Part shown: in pieces, positions 23,373 through 33,046 of the stretch
Layout: every line of letters begins with the position of its first letter
Numbering within the stretch: position 1 is the first letter of the stretch
Assembly: GCA_035642125.1 (NCBI GenBank)
Contig: DASQSZ010000267.1
Span: forward strand, 1-33,046
Direction of reading: 5' to 3'
Length of the DNA stretch: 33,046 nt
Source: CALAED01 sp937891035
GTDB taxonomy: Bacteria > Actinomycetota > Actinomycetes > Streptosporangiales > Streptosporangiaceae
Notes under the pieces: generated by a model
What the model saw: only the letters and a program-made list of their open reading frames with translations
Databases searched by the model: none
Told to the model about the DNA's origin: nothing
Translations under genes and position numbers: made by a program

Positions 23373-23975
23373 ATGAGCACCCCCGAGCCGGCGGCGACGC
23401 CGGGTACGCCGCCCGGGGTTCCGGTCCCGGCGCCCAGCCCGTACAACATCGCCAACATGCTCACGATCCTGCGGATCTTGTTCGTGCCGCTGTTCGTCTG
23501 GCTGCTGTTCGCCGAGGGCACCGGGTGGCGGGTGGGCGCCCTCGTGGTCTTCGTCGTCGCGTCGATCACCGACCGGCTGGACGGTGAGCTGGCCAGGAAG
23601 CGGCACATCGTCACGGACTTCGGCAAGATCGCCGATCCGATCGCCGATAAGGCGCTCACCGGTTCCGCACTGGTCAGCCTGTCGATCCTGGGCGAGCTGT
23701 GGTGGTGGGTCACAATCGTGATCTTGGTCCGCGAAATCGGCATCACGCTGCTGCGCTTCGTGGTCATCAGGTACGGCGTGATCCCGGCCAGCAAGGGCGG
23801 CAAGGTCAAGACGACGTTGCAGGTGGTCGCCATCGCCTTGTTCATCCTGCCGGGACCGTTCGACCCGCTGCGCTGGGCGGTCATGGCGGCCGCGCTGGCG
23901 GTGACGGTGGCGACCGGGGCTGACTATATGCTTCGCGCGTGGCGGCTGAGCCGCGGCGCCGCCGCCGGATCCTAA
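23373..23975 (+). CDS. pgsA: CDP-diacylglycerol-glycerol-3-phosphate 3-phosphatidyltransferase
   Basis: This membrane enzyme makes phosphatidylglycerol phosphate, the committed step to phosphatidylglycerol and cardiolipin. The 200-residue protein carries the complete CDP-alcohol phosphatidyltransferase motif: Asp67, Asp70-Gly71, Ala74-Arg75, Gly84, Asp88 and Asp92 in TDRLDGELARK and TDFGKIADPIADK. Several hydrophobic helices surround it, beginning NMLTILRILFVPLFVWLLF. A Pro/Ala-rich tail of about 23 residues precedes the first helix. The ATG at 23373 has GGGTGAG upstream. The rimO-pgsA-cinA order is a conserved actinobacterial neighbourhood. The closest alternative is phosphatidylinositol-phosphate synthase, but the NMLTILRI start and the context favour PgsA. 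Confidence 0.92.
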   Translation: MSTPEPAATPGTPPGVPVPAPSPYNIANMLTILRILFVPLFVWLLFAEGTGWRVGALVVFVVASITDRLDGELARKRHIVTDFGKIADPIADKALTGSALVSLSILGELWWWVTIVILVREIGITLLRFVVIRYGVIPASKGGKVKTTLQVVAIALFILPGPFDPLRWAVMAAALAVTVATGADYMLRAWRLSRGAAAGS

Positions 23976-24017
23976 GACAACGCCATGGACCATCCCGGGA
24001 CACGACGGGAGGACCGC

Positions 24018-24542
24018 ATGACGAGCCAGGCCGGGATGCCGTTGACCTACGACGAGGTGGGCGGCACGCGCCGACGCCCGCTCCCCGACGGCTACCGTCA
24101 TCTGCGCCACCGCACCTTCGTCGGGCGTGGGCCCAGGGCCATGCGGGATGCCGCGGACGCCGTACTGGAGTTCTGGATGCTCCGGGCGGCCGGAATCCGC
24201 GTCACGACCTCGGCACCGCGAGCGGCTCCCGACGTGCAGGTGGTCTCCCAGGTGGGCATCGGCCCGGTGCGTATGGTCGCGCCCTGCCGGGTGGTCTGGG
24301 CGGAGGAAGACGAACGCCGCGCCGGGTTCGGGTACGGGACGCTGCCCGGCCACCCCGCGATCGGGGAAGAGGCGTTCGTCGTCGAGCTCGACGACCTGAA
24401 CGACGTGTGGCTGACGATCACGTCGTTCAGCCGGCCGAGCAGGCGCCTCACCCGGGCCGCCGGGCCGCTGATGCCGGCGGCCCAGCGGCTGTACGCCCGC
24501 CGCTACGGCGCCGCACTGCGCCGGCTCGTCGCCCGGGCATAG
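24018..24542 (+). CDS. DUF1990 family protein
   Basis: This 174-residue protein belongs to DUF1990, a family of unknown function frequent in actinobacteria. Recognisable segments are PLTYDEVGGTR near the start, GYRHLRHRTFVGRGPRAMRDAADAVLEFWMLRAAG, and FGYGTLPGHPAIGEEAFVVELDD; the last gives the family its lipocalin-like or START-like beta-rich look. The ATG at 24018 has GGGAGG at 5 nt, better than the in-frame ATG at 23985, which would add 11 residues. It lies 42 bp after pgsA on the same strand, so it is probably co-transcribed. It has no membrane helix and no clear catalytic motif. A link to phospholipid metabolism is suggested only by position. Confidence 0.85.
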   Translation: MTSQAGMPLTYDEVGGTRRRPLPDGYRHLRHRTFVGRGPRAMRDAADAVLEFWMLRAAGIRVTTSAPRAAPDVQVVSQVGIGPVRMVAPCRVVWAEEDERRAGFGYGTLPGHPAIGEEAFVVELDDLNDVWLTITSFSRPSRRLTRAAGPLMPAAQRLYARRYGAALRRLVARA

Positions 24543-24888
24543 GAGAGGAGAGTGCGCATCAGGCCCCCTCTTCGGCCCCCTCGCGAGTCACACGCACGCG
24601 AAGCGATGGACACCGCTCGCCACGGACGAGGGCGTTGAGACCCGCCCCGGATCTCACCCCCGTCCCGGGCCGTTCCCAGCCCTTCCGTGGCGGCCTGCCG
24701 GCCAGTCCGTGCCTCGCCCCGGTCCTGCTCCCGCGCCGCCTGAGTTAATGTCGTACGGCGCCCGAGTTGACGATGTCGGCGCGATCCGGCCCGCCGAGGC
24801 CGCGGAAGCCCGCCGTCCCGTCAGGTCGGTTAGATTCGGACGGGAGCGCCGGGCACGGCGACCAGGTGAGGGCGAGGAGCGGGTCGCG
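24543..24888. other. 346-bp gap upstream of cinA
   Basis: I see no gene. The in-frame extension upstream of cinA from 24709 has no family similarity and an unlikely Pro/Arg composition. The gap probably contains the cinA promoter. TAGATT (24831-24836) fits a -10 hexamer about 50 bp before the start, without a clear -35. TTGACG occurs at 24767-24772 but has no -10 at the right distance. Confidence 0.45.
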
Positions 24889-26184
24889 ATGCGCGTCGAG
24901 CTGGTCATGATCGGCGATGAGCTGTTGATCGGTGACACCGTCAACGGCAACGCGGCCTGGCTGGGCCGGCAGCTCACCGACAGCGGTATCGACGTCGCCC
25001 GCAGCGTCGTCGTCGGCGACGACGAGGCCGTCATCGGCGAGGCCGTGACGGCGGCGCTCGCCCGCGCCAACGTGGTGATCACGACGGGCGGGCTCGGGCC
25101 GACGCCCGACGACCTGACCCGCGAGGCGCTGGCCAAGGCGGCGGGCGTGCCGATCGTCCGCGACGCGGCCGCGGCCGACTGGATCCGGCGGCGGATGGCC
25201 GACCGGGGGCTCCCGCTGCGGCCGATGGCGCTGCGCATGGCCGAGCACCCGGAGGGCGCGACGCCGCTGGCCAACCCGATGGGCACCGCGCTCGCCTTCC
25301 GCCTCGAGCTCGGCGGCGGAGCCGTCTACGCGCTGCCCGGGGTGCCCGGCGAGGTACGGGCGATCTTCACCGGCAGCGTGCTGCCCGACTTGCTCGCGCG
25401 CCGCGACGGCCACATCCCGGTACGCCGCACGTTGCGCACCGCGCTCGCCTGGGAGTCGGCGATCGCGACGCGGCTGGTGCCGGTGGAGGCGCTCGACGAC
25501 ATCCGCCTCGCCTACCTGCCCGGCATCGCCGAGGTGCGGATCCGCGTGACGGCGACCGGGCCGGACGCCCCGGCCCGGCTGGCCCACGTCGAACAGATGA
25601 TCCGCGACCTGCTCGGGCCGGTCGTCTACGGGGCGGACGACGAGACGCTCGACCAGGTGGTGCACCGCCTGCTGGCCGAACGGTCGGCGACGGTGGCGAC
25701 CGCTGAGTCGCTGACCGGCGGCCTGCTCGGGGCCAGGCTCACCGACATGCCCGGCTCCTCGGCCACCTTCCGCGGCGGCGTCGTCGCCTATGCGACCGAC
25801 CTCAAGGCGGGGCTGCTGGACGTGCCGCGGGATCTGCTGGCCGCCCACGGCGCTGTGCACGCGGACGTGGCCGCGGCCATGGCCAGGGGCGTCAGCGAGC
25901 GGCTGGGCGCGACCTATGGCCTGGCGGTCACCGGCGTCGCCGGTCCGGACCACCAAGATGGCCATTCTGTAGGCACTGTGCACCTCAGCGTGGCCGGACC
26001 TGGCAGCGAACTTTCGAAAGTGTCGGTTCGGCTGCCGACGCCGGGCAGCGGGCCGCGAGTCCGCCATTGGGTCCGGGACGCGACCGTGACATATGCTCTT
26101 GACCTGCTGCGACGTCGGCTCCTTGGGCTTCCTGTTGACCGCCCATGGGACGCCGATTCGCAAGATCGGGAAGTCCGGGGGTGA
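24889..26184 (+). CDS. cinA: CinA-like nicotinamide-nucleotide amidohydrolase
   Basis: CinA proteins pair an N-terminal MoaB/MoCF-like domain, linked to ADP-ribose pyrophosphatase activity, with a C-terminal domain that deamidates nicotinamide mononucleotide and so recycles NAD by-products. The 431-residue product has the N-terminal segment MRVELVMIGDELLIGDTVNGNAAWLGRQL and ITTGGLGPTPDDLTREALAKAAG. The C-terminal domain starts near residue 265 with VATAESLTGGLLGARLTDMPGSS and continues FRGGVVAYATDLKAGLLDV and GLAVTGVAGPD. The ATG at 24889 has GAGGAG at 8-9 nt and matches the family start. It precedes the ClgR-like regulator by 111 bp, the conserved cinA-clgR order of actinobacteria. The old name (competence-induced) does not imply competence here. 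Confidence 0.94.
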   Translation: MRVELVMIGDELLIGDTVNGNAAWLGRQLTDSGIDVARSVVVGDDEAVIGEAVTAALARANVVITTGGLGPTPDDLTREALAKAAGVPIVRDAAAADWIRRRMADRGLPLRPMALRMAEHPEGATPLANPMGTALAFRLELGGGAVYALPGVPGEVRAIFTGSVLPDLLARRDGHIPVRRTLRTALAWESAIATRLVPVEALDDIRLAYLPGIAEVRIRVTATGPDAPARLAHVEQMIRDLLGPVVYGADDETLDQVVHRLLAERSATVATAESLTGGLLGARLTDMPGSSATFRGGVVAYATDLKAGLLDVPRDLLAAHGAVHADVAAAMARGVSERLGATYGLAVTGVAGPDHQDGHSVGTVHLSVAGPGSELSKVSVRLPTPGSGPRVRHWVRDATVTYALDLLRRRLLGLPVDRPWDADSQDREVRG

Positions 26185-26191
26185 TTACAGC

Positions 26192-26209
26192 GTTACGTCG
26201 GAAGCGAAC
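26192..26209. promoter_or_regulatory. Possible ClgR-type operator upstream of its own gene
   Basis: GTTACG-TCGGAA-GCGAAC partly resembles the ClgR site (GTTCGC-N5-GCGAAC): the right half is exact, the left half is degenerate, and the spacing is one base longer. It lies 87 bp upstream of the regulator start, where an autoregulatory site would be expected. Weak evidence. Confidence 0.3.
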
Positions 26210-26295
26210 ACGAAATCCTCGATCTGCCACGGCTGCCGGTCGGGCAGGTACGGTGGAACAGTCAGCTGGTCCGAACTCATGGAGGGGGCGAGACG

Positions 26296-26667
26296 ATGGT
26301 CCTGCTTCGTCAGCTGCTCGGTGACGTGCTGCGGCGGCTGCGGCTCCACCAGGGTCGCACCCTCCGCGAGGTGTCCGCGGCCGCACGGGTCTCGCTTGGA
26401 TATCTTTCCGAGGTCGAGCGCGGGCAAAAAGAAGCGTCCTCTGAGCTGCTCGCGTCGATCTGCAAGGCCCTGGGCGTCCCGCTGTCCCACGTGCTGCGCG
26501 ACGTCTCCGACCAACTCGCGCTGGCCGAGCTGCAAAGGGAGCCGGTGATGGCCGGGGCTCCGCCCGAGCACGAGCGTCTCGACGCCGAGCGCATCTCGGC
26601 CGAGTCCATTCCGGCGACGCCCGAGGAGATCACCAACGGGCTGCGCGCCGACATGGTCGCCGCCTGA
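26296..26667 (+). CDS. ClgR-like XRE family transcriptional regulator
   Basis: This 123-residue regulator has an N-terminal helix-turn-helix (about residues 8-62) with the diagnostic run RTLREVSAAARVSLGYLSEVERGQKEASSELLASICKALGVPLS. This is nearly the consensus of ClgR, the activator of clp protease and stress genes in Streptomyces, Corynebacterium and Mycobacterium. The C terminus ends in NGLRADMVAA. A hydrophobic -AA ending is typical of ClgR proteins degraded by ClpP, as known for Streptomyces ClgR. The ATG at 26296 has a GGAGGGGG Shine-Dalgarno. It is the last gene of the plus-strand run and converges on the RodZ-like gene. Very likely ClgR or a close paralogue; I leave the symbol blank because paralogues exist. 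Confidence 0.88.
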   Translation: MVLLRQLLGDVLRRLRLHQGRTLREVSAAARVSLGYLSEVERGQKEASSELLASICKALGVPLSHVLRDVSDQLALAELQREPVMAGAPPEHERLDAERISAESIPATPEEITNGLRADMVAA

Positions 26668-26733
26668 GCGGGCTCAGCCGCTCACCAGGTCACCAAGGTC
26701 ACCGCTAGGCCCCCGACATCACCTACTCCCCGC

Positions 26734-26749
26734 CCGCCCTCCAGGGCGG
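26734..26749. terminator. Bidirectional hairpin between clgR-like and rodZ-like genes
   Basis: CCGCCCT (26734-26740) and AGGGCGG (26743-26749) are perfect complements. The hairpin lies in the 189-bp gap between two convergent genes, so it can end both transcripts. The 2-nt centre means the innermost pairs open to form a loop. Confidence 0.5.
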
Positions 26750-26856
26750 CTGTAGCGCTCGCTGAGGAACGCTTGCCGAGCGCCAAGGCGACTCAGGGGG
26801 CGGACACACGGTCCCCGCGGCGGGGGCGAGTCCTCACTCCTGCGGCCGGGCGGCTT

Positions 26857-27627
26857 TCAGGCGGTGTTGGGATCGTTCGGATCGAAGCTGAGCCGCAGCA
26901 CCTGCCCGGTCGTTCCGGGCGAGCCCAGATTCTTGCCGTTGACCGTCAGCGCCACCCCGCCGGCGTTGCCGAGGACGACACGGATCCGCTTACGCGCCGT
27001 CCACTCCTCGACGTCGCCCCGGCGCAACAGCCCGCTGAACAGCTGCTTACCCTTGCTGTCCCGGACGTTGATCCAGGTCGTCAGCTTGGCCCTGATCCGA
27101 ACGGTGACGTTGGTTGGCGGGGCGAGCGCGACCGAGTCGCTCTGGCTGGCCGACGGCGTCGGGCTTGGCGACGCCGAAGCCGAAGCAGTCGCGGACTCGG
27201 GCGCCCGGGCCGCGGGCTGGACGATGGACTGGTTCCCCTCGCCACCGCTGCCGTCGAGCGCCTGCACGACGCCGTAGAGCACGACAAGCACGAGGGCGGC
27301 CGCCATCGCGAGGCTCCAGTTCGGCGAGCGCCGCTCGCGAAACCGGACCGGCATCGCCGGCTCGAGCGCCTGCGCGGCCGGCGTGGCGCCGGGAGCGCCG
27401 CCGTGCTGCTCGTCGTAGATCCGGATGAGCGGCTCGGGATCGAGCCCGACGACGCGGGCGATGCCTCTGATGTGCCCTCGGGCGTAGAAGTTGCCGCCGC
27501 AAGGAGTGAAGTCGTCGCGCTCGATGGCGCGGATCACAGTCTCGCGGATGCGGGTCTGGTTGCTCACCTGCGCGATGGTGAGACCGGCCTCCCGGCGCTG
27601 CTCTGCCAGGGTCTCACCGATACTCAC
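26857..27627 (-). CDS. RodZ-like helix-turn-helix membrane protein
   Basis: The 256-residue product has a RodZ-type layout. A cytoplasmic helix-turn-helix (about 4-70) has SIGETLAEQRREAGLTIAQVSNQTRIRETVIRAIERDDF. A single membrane helix (about 104-124) has SLAMAAALVLVVLYGVVQAL. A Ser/Pro/Ala-rich extracytoplasmic linker (about 130-170) and a C-terminal DUF4115-like beta domain with TTWINVRDSKGKQLFSGLLRRGD follow. In rods RodZ links MreB to the elongation machinery; in actinomycetes the homologue, encoded beside ftsK, probably has an envelope role in growth or sporulation. The GTG at 27627 has GGAGG at 5 nt. It follows ftsK by 159 bp on the same strand. A perfect 17-bp palindrome lies in that gap. 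The HTH in this family often binds protein rather than DNA. Confidence 0.88.
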   Translation of the reverse strand: MSIGETLAEQRREAGLTIAQVSNQTRIRETVIRAIERDDFTPCGGNFYARGHIRGIARVVGLDPEPLIRIYDEQHGGAPGATPAAQALEPAMPVRFRERRSPNWSLAMAAALVLVVLYGVVQALDGSGGEGNQSIVQPAARAPESATASASASPSPTPSASQSDSVALAPPTNVTVRIRAKLTTWINVRDSKGKQLFSGLLRRGDVEEWTARKRIRVVLGNAGGVALTVNGKNLGSPGTTGQVLRLSFDPNDPNTA

Positions 27628-27739
27628 GCCGGCCTCCAGGGGACGTCATTGTCGCGTTTCGTGCTTCATAACCAGCCCCGCTGCCGTGGAAACCAGTCTA
27701 TGAAAGGGTCCTGTGACGAAGCGATACGCCACGCACCCT

Positions 27740-27756
27740 GAAATCGATTCGATTTC
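27740..27756. promoter_or_regulatory. Perfect 17-bp palindrome between ftsK and the RodZ-like gene
   Basis: GAAATCGA-T-TCGATTTC has exact 8-bp arms and is AT-rich for this genome. It begins 30 bp past the ftsK stop and lies about 113 bp upstream of the RodZ-like start. An operator for a dimeric regulator is the best guess; a terminator stem is less likely because the centre is one base. Confidence 0.5.
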
Positions 27757-27786
27757 CCCCGCGTTACTCTCGAGGTACCCGCCGCA

Positions 27787-30459
<2,673 letters not shown>

Positions 30460-30466
30460 GATGATG

Positions 30467-30472
30467 AGAGTA
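30467..30472 (-). promoter_or_regulatory. -10 element for a leaderless ftsK mRNA
   Basis: On the minus strand TACTCT (TANNNT) ends 7 nt before the ftsK ATG. No ribosome-binding site is visible, and no -35 at the usual distance. Confidence 0.4.
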
Positions 30473-30509
30473 GTTGTGCGCCATCGGGGTTCCCCGTTAG
30501 CGACCCGGC

Positions 30510-30521
30510 GTGTCGCGACAC
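30510..30521. promoter_or_regulatory. Perfect 12-bp palindrome upstream of ftsK
   Basis: GTGTCGCGACAC is self-complementary over 12 bp, 51 bp upstream of the ftsK start in the 124-bp rnj-ftsK gap. A CGGGG-TT-CCCCG hairpin lies between it and the gene. It could be an operator or part of the rnj terminator. No regulator can be named. Confidence 0.3.
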
Positions 30522-30583
30522 CCCGACGTGATCGGAGCTTGGCTCGCGACGAACCAGACTGAGCCAGATCGGCCTAGATCTGA

Positions 30584-32284
30584 CTAGACCTCGACGACGA
30601 CCGGGATGATCATGGGCCGGCGGCGGTAGCTCTCGCTCACCCACTTGCCGGCGGTGCGGCGGATCAGCTGACGCAGTTGGCGCACGTCATTGATCCCATC
30701 CGCGGCCGCGCCCTCCAGAACCTCCTGAATCCTCGAGACGACGTCGTGGAAGTCCTCGTCGACGATGCCGGCACCCCGGGCATGGATCTCCGGCCGGGCG
30801 ACTATCTTGCCCGACGTGGAGTCCACGGCCACGACGATGGAGATGAAGCCCTCCTCACCCAGGATCCGCCGGTCCTTGAGCGAGGTTTCGGTGACTTCGC
30901 CGACCGTCGCGCCGTCGACGTAGACGTAGCCGGCGGGCACCGCCCCAGTGATCGCCACCTGACCGTCGACGAGATCGACCACGACCCCGTCCTCGGCGAT
31001 GACGACGTTGTCCCTGGGTACGCCGGTGAGCTCCGCCAGCGCCGCGTGCGCCCGCAGATGCCGCCACTCGCCGTGGATCGGCAGGAAGTTGCCCGGCTTG
31101 GTGAGGTTGAGGACGTACAGCAGTTCCCCCGCCGGCGCGTGCCCGGACACGTGCACCAGCGCGTTGCCCTTGTGCACGACGCGGGCGCCCCAGCGGGTGA
31201 GGCCGTTGATGACCCGGTTGACCGCGTTCTCGTTGCCTGGGATAAGCGAGGAGGCGAGCAGGACGGTATCGCCTCTGGTGATCCGAATTTGATGGTCGCG
31301 GTTGGCCATCCGGGACATCGCCGACATCGGCTCGCCCTGCGAGCCGGTGCAGATGAGCACCACCTTTTCTGGGGGCAGATCGTCGATCTCCTTCTGCTCG
31401 ACCATGATGCCCTCTGGCGCCCGCAGGTAGCCGAGGTCGGTCGCCACCCCCATGTTGCGGACCATCGACCGGCCGACGAAGCAGACCTTGCGCCCGCTGT
31501 CGGCGGCCGCGTCGAGCACCTGCTGCACCCGGTGTATGTGCGAGGCGAAGCAAGCGACGATGACCCGCTGTTCCGCCGTGCGGAACACGTCGTCGATCAC
31601 CGGGCCGATGTCGCGTTCGCTGGTGACGAAGCCGCCGACCTCGGCGTTGGTCGAGTCCGACATCAGCAGGTCGATGCCCTCGGCGCCGAGCCGGGCGAAC
31701 CCGCCCAGGTCGGTGAGCCGCCCGTCCAGCGGCAACTGGTCCATCTTGAAGTCGCCGGTGTGCAGCACGAGCCCGGCCGGAGTGCGGAGGGCAACCGCGA
31801 GCGCGTCGGGGATCGAGTGGTTGACCGCGAAGAACTCGCAGTCGAACGGGCCGAAGCGCATCCGATCGCCTTCGGCCACCTGCCGGGTGACCGGCCTGAT
31901 CCGGTGTTCGAGCAGTTTGGCGTCGACGAGCGCCAAGGTCAGCCGCGAGCCGACGATCGGAATGTCGGCGCGCTCGCGCAGCAGGTACGGTACGGCGCCG
32001 ATGTGATCTTCGTGGGCGTGGGTGAGGACGATCGCCTCGATGTCGTCGAGGCGACCCCTGATGTAGTCGAAGTCGGGCAGGATCAGGTCGACCCCGGGCT
32101 GCTCCTCCTCGGGGAACAGCACCCCGCAGTCCACGACGAGGAGCCTGTTCGGCCCGTGCGCCGCGGCGATCTCGAAGACGGTCATGTTGCGGCCGATCTC
32201 GCCGAGCCCACCGAGGGCGACGATCCGCAGTCCGTCCGTTGTCAGCGGAGGGGGCGCGTCGAGTTCTGGATGGGGATGGCTCAT
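30584..32284 (-). CDS. rnj: Ribonuclease J
   Basis: RNase J is a zinc-dependent 5'-3' exo- and endoribonuclease used in mRNA decay and rRNA maturation. The 566-residue product has the metallo-beta-lactamase motif HAHEDH (89-94), the segment LVLHTGDFKMDQ, and MSDSTNAEVGGF. The beta-CASP domain has ACFASHIHRVQQV, KVCFVGRSM and LICTGSQGEPMSAMSRM, followed by HVSGHAPAGELLYVLNLTKPGNFLPIHGEWRHL. The C-terminal dimerisation domain ends in RRRPMIIPVVVEV. The length is standard. The ATG at 32284 is preceded by GGGTGAG with short spacing. It lies 61 bp downstream of dapA, the conserved actinobacterial dapA-rnj pair, and is probably co-transcribed with it. Together with RNase Y it provides the main decay nucleases in this window. 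Confidence 0.96.
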   Translation of the reverse strand: MSHPHPELDAPPPLTTDGLRIVALGGLGEIGRNMTVFEIAAAHGPNRLLVVDCGVLFPEEEQPGVDLILPDFDYIRGRLDDIEAIVLTHAHEDHIGAVPYLLRERADIPIVGSRLTLALVDAKLLEHRIRPVTRQVAEGDRMRFGPFDCEFFAVNHSIPDALAVALRTPAGLVLHTGDFKMDQLPLDGRLTDLGGFARLGAEGIDLLMSDSTNAEVGGFVTSERDIGPVIDDVFRTAEQRVIVACFASHIHRVQQVLDAAADSGRKVCFVGRSMVRNMGVATDLGYLRAPEGIMVEQKEIDDLPPEKVVLICTGSQGEPMSAMSRMANRDHQIRITRGDTVLLASSLIPGNENAVNRVINGLTRWGARVVHKGNALVHVSGHAPAGELLYVLNLTKPGNFLPIHGEWRHLRAHAALAELTGVPRDNVVIAEDGVVVDLVDGQVAITGAVPAGYVYVDGATVGEVTETSLKDRRILGEEGFISIVVAVDSTSGKIVARPEIHARGAGIVDEDFHDVVSRIQEVLEGAAADGINDVRQLRQLIRRTAGKWVSESYRRRPMIIPVVVEV

Positions 32285-32345
32285 CGGCTCACCCGGCCTG
32301 GCGGGGCGACTCTGCGGTCAAGATTGGCGATGTTGGCTGTGCACA

Positions 32346-33046
32346 CTACGAAGTGGCCTCCGGCACTTTGACTCCCCCGATCGTGAGATCTTCGCGCAGC
32401 TGCGCGGTGAATTCCGGTGTGGCGTCGACCAGCGGCGGCCGTACGGTGCCGCCGGGCCGGCCGAGGAGCCCGAGCGCGGCCTTGACCGCGATGGCCCCCT
32501 GCGTACGGGTCATGATCGCCGTGACGACGGGGAGCAACCTGCGGTGAGTGGCCAGCGCCGTGGCGATGGCGCCGGACCGGTATGAGTCGATCATCTCATG
32601 CAGGTCGGCGCCGACGACGTGGCCCACGACGCTGACGAACCCGGCGGCTCCCATGGACAGCCAGGCCAGGTTAAGGGCGTCGTCGCCGGAGTAGAACACC
32701 AGGTCGCTGCGGGCCATCACCCACGACCCGGCGAACAGGTCTCCCTTGGCGTCCTTCACCCCGACGATGCGCGGGTGCGCACCGAGCCTGACCAGCGTCT
32801 CGGTATGGATCGGCGTCCCGGTGCGGCCCGGGATGTCGTACAGCAGCACGGGCAGCCCGGTCGCGTCCGCGACGGTCGTGAAATGGCGCAGCAGGCCGTC
32901 CTGCGGGGGCTTGCTGTAGTACGGCGTGACGACGAGGGCGCCATGCGCACCGGCCCGCTCGGCGGCCCGCGCCAGCTCCACGCTGTGCGCGGTGTCGTAG
33001 GTGCCGGCCCCCGCGACAATCGTCGCCCGGTCCCCCACCGCCTCGA
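32346..33046 (-). CDS. dapA: 4-hydroxy-tetrahydrodipicolinate synthase, 5' partial
   Basis: DapA condenses pyruvate with aspartate semialdehyde in lysine and diaminopimelate synthesis, supplying the cell wall. The frame is open through the right end of the window, so the N-terminal part is missing. About 233 of roughly 300 residues are present. Visible motifs are GAGTYDTAHSVELARAAE, VVTPYYSKPPQDGLLRHF, LLYDIPGRTG (active-site Tyr and substrate-binding Arg) and VGVKDAKGD with the Schiff-base lysine at codon 32754-32756. FYSGDDALNLAWLSMGAAGFVSVVGHV follows, all typical of DapA rather than other class I aldolase relatives. The adjacency to rnj supports the assignment. Several dapA-like paralogues are common in actinomycetes, but the one beside rnj is normally the biosynthetic copy. 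Confidence 0.94.
   Translation of the reverse strand, partial: EAVGDRATIVAGAGTYDTAHSVELARAAERAGAHGALVVTPYYSKPPQDGLLRHFTTVADATGLPVLLYDIPGRTGTPIHTETLVRLGAHPRIVGVKDAKGDLFAGSWVMARSDLVFYSGDDALNLAWLSMGAAGFVSVVGHVVGADLHEMIDSYRSGAIATALATHRRLLPVVTAIMTRTQGAIAVKAALGLLGRPGGTVRPPLVDATPEFTAQLREDLTIGGVKVPEATS

Noticed and set aside
24767..24772. TTGACG as a -35 for cinA
   Set aside because: No -10-like hexamer lies 16-19 bp downstream; TAGATT at 24831 is too far to pair with it.
30677..32371. Plus-strand open frame opposite rnj
   Set aside because: It is a shadow of the RNase J gene; Asp/Val/Arg-rich with no domain.

Overview
The window is chromosomal DNA of a high-GC actinomycete. Support comes from the roughly 70% GC with strong G/C third positions, frequent GTG starts, and actinobacterial families such as DUF3046, a ClgR-type regulator, a giant Lhr helicase, RNase Y together with RNase J, and a CinA/PgsA/RimO neighbourhood. 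A member of the Streptosporangiales (Nonomuraea/Streptosporangium-like) fits best, but that is an inference from style. No rRNA, tRNA, IS element or CRISPR array was seen.

Layout. 1-1905 (+): 3' part of an S9 peptidase, converging on rny (-). 4122-7300 (-): recX and recA. recA is interrupted by a complete 438-residue intein with a LAGLIDADG endonuclease. It sits at the same K/C site and has the same key residues as the Mycobacterium tuberculosis RecA intein. recA has a perfect LexA box and a second motif matching the LexA-independent (RecA-NDp/PafBC) promoter. 7494-13294: DUF3046 (-), a small unknown two-helix membrane protein (+), then lhr (+), which carries an even better RecA-NDp motif directly against its start codon. 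13295-20420: an accessory-looking sugar module: ROK regulator (-), divergent solute-binding protein and two permeases, and a cytoplasmic NagZ-like GH3 enzyme. No ATPase gene is present, so a shared MsiK-type ATPase is expected. 20490-26667 (+): Rrf2 regulator, Nei2-like glycosylase, rimO, pgsA, DUF1990, cinA and a ClgR-like regulator. 26857-33046 (-): RodZ-like protein, ftsK, rnj and the 3' part of dapA, converging on the ClgR gene.

How it fits together. Much of the window is DNA repair and RNA/translation housekeeping: RecA, RecX, Lhr, Nei2, RNase Y, RNase J and RimO. recA and lhr appear to share a DNA-damage promoter. The sugar module separates lhr from the nei2-like gene, which I recall as neighbours in Streptomyces, so it looks like a lineage-specific insertion. 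Several genes (lhr, Rrf2, nei2, rimO, DUF3046, ftsK) have a -10-like hexamer 6-7 nt before the start codon and no Shine-Dalgarno, which points to leaderless mRNAs.

The most notable feature is the intein and its surroundings. The intein and about 230 bp of recA on its upstream side are near 55-58% GC with unusual codons, against about 72% GC just beyond. This looks like a co-conversion tract left by homing. I did not find a wholly unknown multi-gene system. The least explained items are the two-helix membrane protein, a 44-codon candidate ORF, a 5 x 10-bp tandem repeat and several perfect palindromes in the gaps.
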